Shown here piece by piece: positions 12,130 through 24,275 of a stretch of 64,000 nucleotides of DNA (position 1 is the first letter of the stretch; every line of letters begins with the position of its first letter). The translations under genes and the position numbers were made by a program. The notes under the pieces were generated by a model. That model did not search any database, was not told the DNA's origin, and saw only the letters and a program-made list of their open reading frames with translations. The stretch lies in NCBI GenBank assembly GCA_020536535.1, contig JAHLWZ010000193.1, positions 51,596 to 115,595 on the forward strand, read 5' to 3'. Source of the DNA: Pelomyxa schiedti. Taxonomy: Eukaryota; Evosea; Pelobiontida; Pelomyxidae.

Positions 12130-15100
12130 ATGGATGCTGACTACGTCTCTGCTACCGCTGTTGTGGTCGCCATGGCTCCTCAGGAGACTGGAGCGCGTGT
12201 GGGTGGCGACCCCGGTGCTACTGTAGAGAACGGCGATGACGAGGACCAGGATGAAGATGAGGATGAAAGTGGGGAAGAAGAAAGGAGGGAAGGGTTGGGC
12301 GGCGGCACAATTATGGGAGGGATGCCGCTTTCCGGGAGGATTGTTTTCGACGATCCTGATGAGAGAGGCATGATGGGGAGATTATCTCTCTTTTTTTGGT
12401 GTTTTAAAAAAGACTAATCTATGGAACCACGTGTAGCTATTTCTGAATTTCCATTGGAGGAGCAACTCGCATTATACCGTAAGCTTCTTGCACGTAAGGA
12501 TGCCGAAGTACTGCAGGGTGCCATGGTCGATAATCTCTCTCGATCCCACTGCTTGGTTCTGATCATTTTCGTTTTTCCAGGCAATTAAATCGGAAAGGGA
12601 AAGTTTTGACAAGTATTCTGCTAAATTCCGTTCCAGCATTCAGAACCTCTACTCTGAATTTGCTGTTTCTGCCGCGGTACTGATCCCCCTTTTCGGGCTT
12701 AGGAGTGCATTACATCTTACTTCGTTTTGAGGCAAAAGAAGAGCAAATCAAGAAACTCACTGGCCTTCAAGCTTCCATAACACAAAATCAGGATAGGATT
12801 AACAAATTTGAGAAATATTATAAATCTCAAATTGAACAATCTATGGTAGTATACATCTTCTGGTTCCCTTTTCATTATTCTCCAGTCTTATAGTGCCACA
12901 CATACCTGCAATGTACGGGCAGTCATCGATGGTGGTAAATTGACCCAGCTTGTAGTGTTACCCCCGACACAGCTAGAAGAAGGTAACGAGGGATAAAGTT
13001 CATAAAATCCAAATAACTGGAGAAATGCAATTCCTGGAGAACTACAGACTGTACGAAATGGTGTTGAATCTGCAGAGAATGCTTGTACCTTACTAGAGCA
13101 CAACATTCACACTGCTGAAGATACAGGTTTGTGTATTCTAGAATTGTGTTCCACTTACACCTGTGCAGCATCTCAGCTTTCAGTAAGGTCGGAGCTACTG
13201 CGTAGTGCACACGATCATTTACTGCAGGATATTTCAGGAGCAAAAACGAAAATTGCGGAACTAGAAGCATCAATTGAAAAAGTATGAGTTCCTTTGAGTC
13301 AACTTAAATTTTCCTCAACAACTCAAAAAGGTAGTACAGAGCCTTGCAGATATTCCACCACCTTCATTACCATCTATTGGACAGAATCCTCTCCCACCTC
13401 CTATGCCCCTTGCACCAGAATCTGGCACTGTTGCATTCCCTCCAGAGACTCCTCCAAATTTGCCTGCACCGCAGCCAGAGATCTCAAAATCATCTTTGAG
13501 AACTCGGCCTGCACACTTCAGAACACATTCTCTCCCACCCACCAAACTATCAAATACCCCAGTTCATATCCCTCCACTTGGGAGTCCAAGTCCTCTTCAC
13601 CGCACCAAAAGTATTTTCCCCTCTCTGGCATCTAATGTGAGCTCTTTCTCTCATTCCGACAATTCGTCAACCGATGCGGCACCCTCTGGTGAGGCAATGA
13701 AAAGAGAGGTATCTATGTCACAACCTGGGTTGGTTACATCTCCAGTTCTGTCAAAAACAGAAATCAGTAAGGATGTGCTGTGAGGTGCCTTAAACCTAAC
13801 CTAGGATGACTAGAAAAAATACAAGCAGCTCGTGCTGGAGATCGTAATGTTCGTGTAATGGAAGCTTCGTTTGAGACTCGTACGATATGTGTGCTTTCTT
13901 CTGTGCAACGCACATCATTTCCTACAGTAATCTCATAAAAAACAGCTGCAGACTATGTTACATCAATTCTACAACAGTTGGAGACTTCAGTAATGTTTGT
14001 TGTACCATACATGCAACTTACCTCATCTCAGAAAGGACGCCTTAATAAATCTGGTACATTAGATGCCCCGGCAACAACAGTAACCCGGCTCCCATCCTGC
14101 GTTTCAGCTATTTGTGCTGTCTCCCTGAGCTCTGTGTGGGCTGGATGTACCGGTGGTGTTATCAAACTTCTTTCGGTAGCCCATTTCTAACAACAATAAC
14201 AATAATAAAAGCACCATTGTCTTACTGAGAATAGGCTGGCACAACTATCATGAAACTTGTACTGGAATCTAAGTCTCGAGTATTTGACATAATACCCGTT
14301 GACTCACAAGTGTGGGTTGCTTCAATGGACTCTGCTCTCACACTAATAAAACCTGTATTCCTTCATCCCGCCATTTGCGTTCTGGACTAATTTTTTCCCA
14401 GAATAGCTCCTATCAGAGCTCTACTCTAAAAGGGCATGCCAAAGGTCCAATCTTAGCACTCATGAGAATAAAAGATATGGTTTGGAGTATTGGGGCAGAC
14501 AATACTTTGCGCTCTTGGGACATCAAAAAGGTGTCTTCTTTGTGCTGGTTGTTAAGTTTGAAATTTTTGCAGGGCAGACTCAAGAAAACACTCCAATTCG
14601 ATGTCAATTTAACCTGCATGATGCTTGTTAATGGACATTTCTGGATTGGGTCTACTTCCTCTATACGCGTAGTTGATATGAAAGTACTTCCTCGAAATGC
14701 AATTGATGCAACATCTAACCTATTTCAGACACTGCAAATTCAGAACTCCAAGAATTGTGAATCCACACTTACCCAAATGAAGCAAGTTGGTACAGACAAT
14801 GTGTGGACCCTGCACACCTCCGAAGGTACAACACCAATTCGCGGCTGTGCCAATGTATGGGACGCATCTTTCAGGCACCTAGCAACTATAGTACTTACTG
14901 GGGCAGAGTGCTTCACAGTTGCAGGCAAAATGGTCTGGTTTGGTCTCTCTGATGGCAGCATAGTGATTTACAATAATCAGGTTATTGCGTGCATTACTCC
15001 CTTATAAATATTTTTGTCCTCACACATTGATTTCAGTGACTCTAACCAAACACCAGACAATGGAAGTTATGACCAGAATTCTCAATGCCCACGACTCGGC

Positions 15101-15464
15101 AATAAAATGTATTACGTGCATTGCTTCCTTTGATCCCATACTGAATTCCTACCCCATGCACATTTATAGCGGTACCAACCTCCCTTTTTTTTAATTGGTG
15201 ATTCACTAAACAAAATAGGGACACAAGCAGGTCAAATTTCTGCATGGGAAACGAACCAACATACCCACAACCTAGTGCCACACAAATACTCAGGGGGAGG
15301 TGTTTGTGTAGTATGTTGTAAGGAGCTGAAGAACTCATATTTGATATGCAAGCGTAAGAATCACTATTCAATTTTCATAAACTAACAATGCTCCAGAGTG
15401 TCATAGTTATGCTGTGCATGATGAATGCCAGCAATTTTCAACATGCTCTGAATGCACATCCTGA
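12130..15464 (+). CDS. Coiled-coil protein with C-terminal beta-propeller-like region
   Basis: The N terminus from ATG 12130 is acidic. An intron at about 12400-12440 joins it to EEQLALYRKLLARKDAEVL; alternatively a gene could begin at ATG 12421. Several exons then form coiled coil (EEQIKKLTGLQASITQNQ, SELLRSAHDHLLQDISGAK), followed by a Pro/Ser-rich stretch (13340-13760). From about 14040 there are WD40/propeller-like blades: VSAICAVSLSSVWAGCTGGVIKLL, VFDIIPVDSQVWVASMDSAL, GPILALMRIKDMVWSIGADNTLRSWD, DNVWTLHTSEG, KMVWFGLSDGSIVIYN. The last exon has a Cys pattern (CKQC...CSEC) that may bind zinc. I do not recognise the family. A scaffold or trafficking role is possible but unproven. Confidence 0.65.
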
Positions 15465-15506
15465 ACTTGGAAGGAGGGGTTTGGCCAGTGTGATGTGTGA
15501 CCTTTC

Positions 15507-17132
15507 CTATGGCTTCTTTTCTCTTCTTCTTTTCTGGGGCAATGGAATTCGTTCTTGTTCTTGTTCTTCTTCTTCTTCCTCCATAAGCCTTGTTTTACTG
15601 ACTAGAACTTTCTTTCTGCCTCTGGTATCAGCTTTTGTGGTGGTTTTTTTTACTGGCTTTTTCAGGGAAGTGCTCTTTGTTGTAGTCTTCTTGGAGGTAC
15701 TAGCACTTGGTTTGCTGACTGTGGAGGTTAAAAGTGAAAGGAAAGTGGCACACATTTACTTATCATATCCAGTGACACAGAGACTGAGGAAGGGAATGTG
15801 GGTAATTGGTATCCTGGAGAAAAACTGTTGCACTCGAGGTCCACCCGTTCAAGGTTTGGAAGGAGAGCAAGTTTCTCTGACACCTGCATTTGGTAAAAAC
15901 AAAAAGTGAAGGAAGTTAGCTTGTGTACTTGCGAGAGTTGGTTGCCAAAAAAGAGAATCTCTTTGAGATGAATAAGGGATATAACTTCGTCAGGTACTAC
16001 TTCCAGCTGGTTATGGCTCAAATCAAGGAAAAGCAGAGGCATATTAACTGATGGGAATGAGGACAATTGGAACAGTGGTGATCATACCGATTTGAATTGG
16101 GAATTCATGGAACTTATTTGCAGACAAGTCCAACTTGATGAGGAAACTCAAGCGACTGAACTCTGGGGGCAAAGCAGAAAGCTCATTCCGAGCGAGTCTC
16201 TAGAAGAATGAGAAAGGTAGAGTGAGTAGAGTCCTACCAACGTGTGTATGTTAGAGAGAAGGCAAATATCTGGAACAATCAATGTAAGGCTTTTCCCTGA
16301 GAAATCCACAGCTGTTACTCCAGCACTTACCGCCTTTTTTATTTCGTCAGTAAGAATTTCCCTGCACAACTTTGTAAGATGTTAGGAAATAAAGAAAGAA
16401 TTACTTGGTCCAAAGCCTTAGCTTTGAAGGTTCGTAATCGAGGTTCCTCCTTTCTTCCTCCGCTCTGCGTTTAAGCTCTAACAAAAGAAAACATTATAAG
16501 AGTTTCAATAAGTGGGGAGGGATCAACTACCCTCAAGTGTCATTCCAGGGGATAACTTTGCAATCAACTCTTCCAATTGTGACACGGTAGGTGGCACCCA
16601 CTCCTCCTGTTTATTAATTAACGAATCTTTGCAGGGTATTACTGTGGATTCAGTACGAAATTACCTGTGGGCCGTCATCATCATCCTCGTCCTCATCGCC
16701 AACGGCGTCGTATTCTGCCCTCCTTACTGGATCACTTAGAACAGAGTAGGCCTTTTGAAGCTTTTGGAACTGTGCAGTCACTTCCTGTGATAGGAAACGT
16801 CGTGTCAAAAGCCACAACAACCAAAAAGCAAACAAGCAGGCCAGGCTGTCCCACAACCCACAATCACAACCACGCACGGGTTTTCCTGGGTTCTTATCGG
16901 GGTGGAGGCGTAGGGCGGCCTTGAGGTAGGCTTGCCGTATCTGCGCCGCGGGCGCCGTAGGCGGCACCCCCAGCACCGTGTAGTACTCCCTCACTCGTGG
17001 CTCCTCTGCTTCCCCTGGTTCCACTCGGGATCGGCTGTTCGCGTCCACCCCTTCAGTACTTCCTGTGGTCTCCTTAGCCCCTGCACCCGCGCTGCTTGTG
17101 CTCGTGGTGGAAGTGGTTGTCGTCGACGCCAT
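15507..17132 (-). CDS. J-domain (DnaJ/Hsp40-type) protein fused to leucine-rich repeats
   Basis: Start ATG at 17132 (the frame extends upstream but only with a TTG). Residues about 45-120 form a J-domain: YYTVLGVPPTAPAAQIRQAY, LRLHPDKNPGKP with the HPD Hsp70-activating motif, then after an intron FQKLQKAYSVLSDPVRRAEYD. A charged helix (ELKRRAEEERR) leads to leucine-rich repeats: FSGKSLTLIVPDICLLSNIHTL, LARNELSALPPEF, KLDLSANKFHEFP, FLDLSHNQLEVVPDEV, EILFFGNQLSQ. The tail is Lys/Thr/Ser-rich with an EEEEEEQEQE block and a basic, possibly nuclear, C terminus (KRRREKK). The order J-LRR-basic tail closes in frame across eight introns. The likely role is an Hsp70 co-chaperone targeted by its LRRs (inference). 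Confidence 0.85.
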
Positions 17133-17189
17133 CCCTTCCGCGCTTGCCAATCAAAAAAGAGTAGATCTGGATTTCTTTCCTAGGACGAA
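17133..17189. promoter_or_regulatory. Compact divergent promoter/5' UTR
   Basis: Only 57 bp separate the start codons of the J-domain-LRR gene (minus) and the FAM193-like gene (plus), so the core promoters must overlap or sit inside coding sequence. No TATA-like element is evident. Confidence 0.45.
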
Positions 17190-20100
17190 ATGCAAGGCCG
17201 GTCGCCAGCAGCGCAACCAGTTTCTACGCAGCAAGGCACCGCCGCGACGCTTCCTGCCTCTCCTCGTCATGGGGCGCCGTTGGTCTCCACATGCACTCCC
17301 ACTGAGGCGCACGGGGGAACGGCTCCGAAGGAGCACGGAGCCGCGCATGGAGACCAGGCCCTGCCTCGCGGGGAACCCGATGTAGTAGGGTCGGACCAGC
17401 TGCTTCGCCTGCAATTTGCCAGCCCCGTCACCATGCCGCGTGCACCCGCCCCACAGGCCTCGCCCTCTGTTCCCCCCCTCTCCCTCACACCCACGCTCCC
17501 GCTCCCCCTGCAAGCTGCACCGGCGCCTCCGCCGCGCACCCCCGCGCCCCTGCCGCACCACCACCCCCACCACTCGCAGGCCACCCTCGGGCCCGCGCCC
17601 CCGCCGCCGGAACCACAGCACTTCCGGTGCTGCTGCTGCGGGGAGCCCCTGTGCTCCACCGACTCGTGCGACGTGGGGCCTCAGCCTCCCGCCGTCGGCA
17701 GTAGCACACACATCAACAGTGCCCCAGCGCCGCCTGAGAAACGCCCCAAATCCCCGGTGGCTGTAAAGGCCAATGATTCCGGCGGCAATGCCAATGCCAA
17801 CGGCAATAGCAATAGCACAGGCACGCCTGCGATTTCTGATGAAAGGGGAGACACTCTCCTTCCAGAAGGGTTGGGCACTAGAAAGAACAGTATTGGGGAA
17901 GCGTCCCATGAGTGGGGGCAAGGTGACTTATGTTTGTGGTCAGAGCTTCAGACACTCCTGCAGCAAGTTTATCGTGAAGCCTCCCCCTCCCTTTCTGTTG
18001 AACATCTATCTGCAGCTTTCCACAGAGCGTTGTTTTTTTTTCTTTTCCTCCCCCTTTCTTTCTTTCGTATCTTCCTCTTACTATGTTGCAGTCGCATGGC
18101 TGTCATTCGGCTCTGCAGTATTAGCCCAGTGGAAACCTTCCTCAAGGTTGATGAAGAATCGCGCCTCTTTTTGGATAGCATTAGGCGTCATTTGACACTG
18201 TTTGTTACTAATGCCAAAGTTCGGCACTCTCAGACATGTCAACAGGGAGCTCACACAATGGGCCAGAGTATGCTTGTCATATCTTGACTTCTGGTCATCT
18301 TGTAGCCTTAGATTTTAAGTAACAATGAAAAGGATCCTTAAGAATGCTTTTGTCCCTTCTGGCTAAATACTTCCAAAATCTATTGGTCGCCACGGAAGTA
18401 CTTCACAAACATATACTTTCACCATTAGAGCACACGTTACTATCCAAGTTTGACACAACCTTTGTTTCTCTCAATAAGGTCTCCCTCTTTCTGGAAGGTG
18501 GAAGCCCATAATTTTCAACAGGGTCTTTTCTATGACATTGTTTACATGGATACCACAATACAATCGGCTATACCCCAACTAAAATCACTTCTCATGCATC
18601 ACGAAAGTTATCCTGCCTTGACCAATTTTATGCAATTTGAGACAATAGAGAAAGATTTTTCTGGAAGGTGTGGTCTTTGCACCTTTACAGTAAGAAAATG
18701 AAACTCCCTTCCTAGAGGGAAAAAGGTATTGCATTCCATTCTCGCGAAAACAAGTGATGCACCCGTAAGCGATGTTCGCAATGAAATGGAATCTCCCCAA
18801 CAAGGAGATATTACATCTTCAGTACTTCCCTGTTTTGTATGCCCACGATTTACTTAACATTAGACAAGCGAAAAGGACACTGTGATCCACCTTTCTGTCG
18901 AGTCTGATAGTGGTCTAGCTCAACTTAAGGCACACACACAAGCTGACATTAGTAAAGAAGTATTCGCTCTTTCTTGTTGTTTCGTTTATTCAAAATCCTA
19001 GCTGTCTGCTGCCCTTGCTGCGGCCTTTTCTCCTGAAGGTTTTCTTGAAGCTTGCGCTACTCATGGATTAGTTCTTGGGAATTCAAGTTACCAACAAAAT
19101 GACCCAGTTCGTCAGCACAAAGACTCCCGCAATAGAGGACAGCCTTTGAAACCACAACCAACGCAATCGCATACATCATCAGAGCCAAGTGTCCCATTTA
19201 ATTCCACCCCATTACCTCCTGAGCCGCCCAACCTTCCCCAGGAACCATCTTCAGCCTCAGTATCTGCCCAAGTGCAATTGCCACATACGAAACTACAACT
19301 ACCTCAGAAACTCCAAACTCAAGGCCACTTAACAGTAGATGGGCAACCATTTACCGAAGAAAGCCTGTCTGTACCACTCTCTGACATTCCTCGAATGCGG
19401 CAACTTCAAGAACTCTATGAGCAGATGGCAAGAGATAATTTTGCTAGCAATCCTTCTTTTGTCGAGCAGCTCAGTCAAATAGAACGAACCTTCGGACCTA
19501 TTTTGAACAAGTCACCACCATGTGCTCAAAATCGTGAAAGTGGCAACAGTCAGCCCACTGCCAACGACCTCGCAAAAACCCCTACTGACAACGAGCTCAC
19601 AACCACACCAGCGCCTGATTCATCACTCCCTAGTAGTACCAATCCACATTGCCCAAAAGGAGGCACGATGGGAGCAACGTGCAAAAAGTGTCTTAGTCAA
19701 CCCAGTTGTAATTCTAAACCTGAAGGAGCATATGGAAACGCATCTGTTGTAAGTGAAAAACCCCATGTGGAGGCAACTTGTAAAACCCTATGCAATCACA
19801 CCCACGAGTACTGGGGTGAACTTCAACAAGTGGTACAACAAGTATATCGGGAGTCATCTATTGTTTCTCGAGAGGCATTTGCTCCTTACTCTCATCGAGT
19901 GTATGAAGGATAACATCGCAATTCATTCAGTAATGCTCATTTACAGGTCTGAATTGATTACATATTTATGTGACACGGATCCTATTTTGCTATATAACAA
20001 ACTTGAAGCTGAAGGCGTTGCTTGGATGCACAACATCAGATGCAATCTAAGGCAGTTCTTGTCCACCTGTACTCCACTGCGTCACAGTAATATGCCCTTC

Positions 20101-22745
20101 CCCAAAAAAGTCCTTACTGGGAAAAAGAAACAGCAACCGAGTTTATAGCTCTACTGGATAAACATTTCACCAATCTCCAGAGCGCTGTTGATTTACTGCA
20201 AGGTGTTCTCACACCTTTGCAAAGTTGTTTGCTTGACAAATTCAGCACCAACTTCGCAGATGTCAACAAAGTTTGCACAGTTTTTCTTTTTCTCCCATAA
20301 ATTGTTCTAGGCACTTTTTTATGAGATTGTATATGTTGATCCCGTTATACAGACAGCACTTCCTGAAGTGAGGACCCTTTTAAAAAGAGTCTACAAACTC
20401 CCAGGAACAGATGTCTTTTACTATTCCCGCTATGAACCGGAATTGCAATATCTAGCGGAGAAGTAAGTACTACACGAACTTTGTTCCATTCATCACGTCA
20501 ATGTAGATGGAGATCTACAAATGAAGCAATCAAAAGTTATTCACTGTCTACACTCGTACGTCCCAGCAAGTCGTTCCCTGCGAGCAATTTAGACACGACT
20601 GGCCTGTCAGAAGAACCAGTTCCTTGTAGTGGGGACGATGAAGAAGACGGGAATTTTGATGACACCTGCAATCTCGACACAGAAGCCAATGCAAACATGT
20701 TGTTGCATTCGGCAGAACAGGTATTTTATGTTACTTTTCTTGTACCCTTACTTTGATAAGGTTACTGGTCAGGAAACTTCCCCACCACTAACACGGCCAC
20801 CTTGCACTCCCATGGCTGCAGCAGTTATTCATGTTTCTGTAGAACCAACTACTGGCATTGCTCAGTTACATGCCTTCAAGCAAAAAGCGATCAGTGATGA
20901 GGTATGAGGCGCACTCTTCCCTAAACTTTAACATTTCGTGTTAGCTCTCTGCTGCATTGGCTGCCGCTTTTTCACCTGACGCTTTTATTGCTCATTACAG
21001 TACCAAGGCGAGTTGTCCAATTCTCATAACTTTTGTCTCATGCACAATAAGGGAAAACCAGTGGACCCTACTGCGCAATTGCCCTCAAATCACTCTGAAA
21101 GCAAACTACAACCTGATATGTGTCAAAGAATGGTGGCAGAAGGCCGCCCTGGAACTCTGACGTCAGCGGACACTTACAGCAACGCATATTTCATCACGCC
21201 GCCTCATGGGATACCAGAACCACTCTCTGATTATGAAAGTGGGGAAAGTGGAGATGACCTTGCCGAGAGCAACGCAGATGAAAAAGAGAGTGAAGGCAGC
21301 TATGACGAGGCCTTTCCAGAAACCAAAGATGACAGTTGTCCATGCAGGAGTGCTAGTACTGAAAGTGAGCAGCAAGATGAAGGGGACCCAAACCTGTCCT
21401 CAGAAAGCCCGGCCCTTACACAGATAGATGATGCGCTTCCAGGTATTTTTGCCTCCATCTCTCTTATGGCTCTCACAGCTGCTGTCCCTTCCAGAAAGGC
21501 ATCACAAGTCAGCGGGAGCACAACCACCAAGTATATGAGACCTTACTTTTTGCATTCTAACGTGGCTATAGATGGTCCTTGTAAACGGTGCAATTCTCTT
21601 TCTTGTGCTTACTGCGCCCTTTCTGAAGTTGCAAGTTTGCCACCTGCCATGCAACAAACGGCATCTAACCCAAATATCCTCTAGGTCCTTACCATCTGGC
21701 TAGGGATAAGTTGAGGTTAAAGCTAAAAGGCATAAAGGAACGGAAGCATAAAGGTTTAACCATCCAAGGTTTTACACAGACCAGCCCTCCTTTCCTTACA
21801 TTAGTAGGCCAGTCACAATCCAGATTACAGGACCACCGTCCTGTGAACCAATTAGTTGAATTCATTGAAGGCAAAAATAACCCTGGCTCTCTTAACAGTG
21901 CCAATAGCACCCGGTCACAGCATCCCAAAACCAAAAAAGGGAAAGCAACTACGATTTCAAATACAAAGCCACTGAAAAATGACACCAAACCCAGAAACAA
22001 AGTACTTGAGTTCCCAATCACCAACAAAGATCTAGAGGCACAAACCCCGCCTCGTCAAAGCCGACCATCGCCATCAAGACACCAGACCACGTCCACTGCT
22101 CCAGTGCCACCGTCCACCCAATTTCAAATCAGAAAACAGGCCCCCAAAACCCAGCAACTACCACAACATAACCACCAGCACCCTCAACAACAACAACAGC
22201 AACAGCCAAAAGCTGCAGCCAACGAAGAAAACAGAGAGCAGGAGCCAGAAACACCCACAGAAGAAATAACCGCGAACACCACAGAAAGCCCCCCACAGGG
22301 CACCACAAGTGCCACTAACACCAGTCACCAAAGCCAAAGCATCAGCACCCCAAAAACTAAGAACCACACCGGCAAGAAACCGTACCATCGAACGGGCACG
22401 TCCTCCCCCAAAGACGAAGTTGCTATTCCCACGGCCAAGTCACCAGTCCCCGATGATGCTGACGAAAATGACACAGGCGAAACAGAGGAAGACCGCGAAG
22501 TGGACGCTTTCAGATTGACGCTGGAAAACTGCTCCAAACACGTAACTCTTCTTCAAATTGGGGACCAACTAACATATGTGCAGGCACCAAAGAAAAAATA
22601 CAAACCGAACCCTTTGTGGTCTGAAGCGTTGGTTAATATGTGCAAAAATTCGTTGAATACAACAAGTACTACTCCTGTAGCATCACCTGTGCCCCGGCAA
22701 AACAAGACTTCTAAGAAGAAGGAAAAGCAGGGGAAGAGGGTGTAA
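17190..22745 (+). CDS. Large protein with internal tandem duplication, tentative FAM193-like
   Basis: From ATG 17190: a Pro/Ala/His-rich start containing FRCCCCGEPLC; module A (17937-about 19050); a Pro/Gln linker; CKKC and C-rich residues; module B (19812-about 20990); an acidic Ser/Glu/Asp region; CKRCNSLSCAYC; then YHLARDKLRLKLKGIKERK, a Gln/Pro region and DREVDAFRLTL near the C terminus. Each module contains an ELQxxxQQVYRE start, a LF-Y-DIVYMD-type core and a (S/A)AALAAAFSP end. The Cys cluster followed by an Arg/Lys-rich LRLKLK helix and the late D-R-EV-AF motif resemble, as I recall them, the animal FAM193 proteins; this is tentative. The last frame shifts are resolved by introns at about 21033-21079 and 21635-21684. 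Function unknown. The single long gene is supported by open reading across the linker between the modules. Confidence 0.6.
17937..19050 (+). repeat. Duplicated module A of FAM193-like gene
   Basis: Encodes WSELQTLLQQVYREA ... LFYDIVYMDTTIQSAIPQLKSLL ... IHLSVESDSGLAQLKAHTQ ... LSAALAAAFSPEGF. It aligns by eye over its length with module B, with introns at corresponding places. Confidence 0.75.
19812..20990 (+). repeat. Duplicated module B of FAM193-like gene
   Basis: Encodes WGELQQVVQQVYRES ... LFYEIVYVDPVIQTALPEVRTLL ... IHVSVEPTTGIAQLHAFKQ ... LSAALAAAFSPDAF, the second copy of module A. Divergence at DNA level is high, so the duplication is old. Confidence 0.75.
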
Positions 22746-22794
22746 TCCAGAAGAAAAAAACAGTGTTAATTTTTACATGTACCAAATAAGCTCA

Positions 22795-24129
22795 TTAGCT
22801 TTCATCTTTCTCTTTTCCTTTACTGTCTGTTTCTTCCTGGGGAACAGAGTCAACAGGCCCACTTGGAATGACTTCGTTTTCTAGTTGCTTTTTCTGGTCT
22901 TCATCTTCTGGAACCTTGGCAACCTGCAGGGCTTTGGCATCCTCCAGCCGGTGGTAGTTCATCTGGATGTAGAAGAACACACCCACTGATATGGCCAGGC
23001 AGGTGAAAAACAGTGTATCAAATGGAACAATCACGCCAAGAGCTATTTTGAATCCTTTGTCAGCCGCGGCTTCAAAATCAATCCAATTCACCAAAAGAGG
23101 AGACATTGTGGTGAAAGACTCGTTGTACTCCGCCTTGGAAATGGCTATAAGGTACTCTTCACAAAAATCAGAATCAATGTTTGGGCACTGTGTATGCGAT
23201 ACAGTCCACTCCTTAATGCAGTCGTTTGTTGCCAGTCCCAGTTGTTCACTACAGTTGCTCTCAGAACCCCCAGCAATCGTGCAACCAGCATAAAACGTCA
23301 ACTAGCGTTGATTAGGGAAAAGAAAGGTACAAATGCCGTACGTTGTTTGTTGGATCCTGGGAGACTTGTGCAACTAAAGGTGCCACACAAATGAGGTCGG
23401 TATCGGACACTGAACCGGTAATGAGGTTTGTGGCTACCATTGCATTGGTGAATTCAAATGACTGGGCAACTTCAGCATCATCAAGGTTGAATATAGCCTC
23501 ACCAGTTACACTAGAGAAATTGACTCCCACTGGTGTGAAATGCTCTGAATACCTGTGTTATTTTAAGCAGTACGGTTTCGAATTTCTACATTATTTTTTA
23601 TTCCAAGCCCCCCTTTTTTTGGTTTGTAATCAAGAGAGTTCCTACCAAACAGTGCAGTATTGAGCTAAGACAACGGAGATAGTTATAGTAAAAGCAATAA
23701 ACGCAAGAGAGCATATCCCAGCAAGAATCATAAAAGCCGGTGACAAAAAAAGGGGATTGGATTGGCCAATCTAGTGGAGTTAAATTGCAGTACGAGTACT
23801 AGGCAACCTACCACAAGAAGTAGAACAAACATTCCAATTATGACACAAAGTGGAACTACGGCAGAAACAATCGTAGCAGCAATTTTTGAATCCAAGCTCA
23901 AGGTCAAAGTACCACTTCGAAAGGGGTTAAAAAAAAACCAAAAAAAGAGAAATCACCTTTGCACAGCAGCTGAGACACCAAACATAATCAACATGCAGAT
24001 CACCACAAACACGCGTTCCCCTCTTTTCGACACAAGGCCTTCAGTAATTGTGCTACTGCCCTGTCCCAGAACGCCAGTTCCCTTAGACGCAAATACGGAC
24101 GCCACACTATCGATACGTGCCGCTGCCAT
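22795..24129 (-). CDS. Four-span membrane protein with large Cys-containing loop
   Basis: ATG at 24129. Hydrophobic segments: VFVVICMLIMFGVSAAV; a long one from IVSAVVPLCVIIGMFVLLL through VGCLVLVLQF; AFMILAGICSLAFIAFTITI; and FKIALGVIVPFDTLFFTCLA. Between the third and fourth is a loop of about 150 residues with eight or so Cys and several N-glycosylation sequons, so probably extracellular. The tail is short, Lys/Glu-rich and cytosolic. Topology is tetraspanin-like, but the tetraspanin CCG motif is not seen, so I leave the family open. Introns lie at about 23298-23337, 23543-23651 and 23913-23955; the stretch near 23780, which looks like an intron, reads through in frame and I keep it coding. 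Confidence 0.65.
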
Positions 24130-24275
24130 GCGTGGTGCACCAGATCTTCGACAGTTCAGAGAAATGCCTGGCCGAGGAGTTGCATTTGATTAATTAATTA
24201 AACATCGCTCAACAAAGCTCTATTCGCTGTGTGGTGCACCCGTAAGTCAGCACTCACCGGACGCACCAGAACAAA

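Noticed and set aside
21013-21160. Apparent frameshift or early stop in the FAM193-like gene
   Set aside because: A 46-bp GT..AG intron with a CATAAC branch-like motif (21034-21079) restores the frame, so no pseudogene is needed.
22170-22215. CAA/CAG repeat that might be a microsatellite element
   Set aside because: It is a short poly-Gln coding run within a Gln/Pro-rich region; no element boundaries.
23760-23815. Candidate intron in the four-span membrane protein
   Set aside because: The sequence reads through in frame and continues a hydrophobic helix, while removing it breaks the frame.
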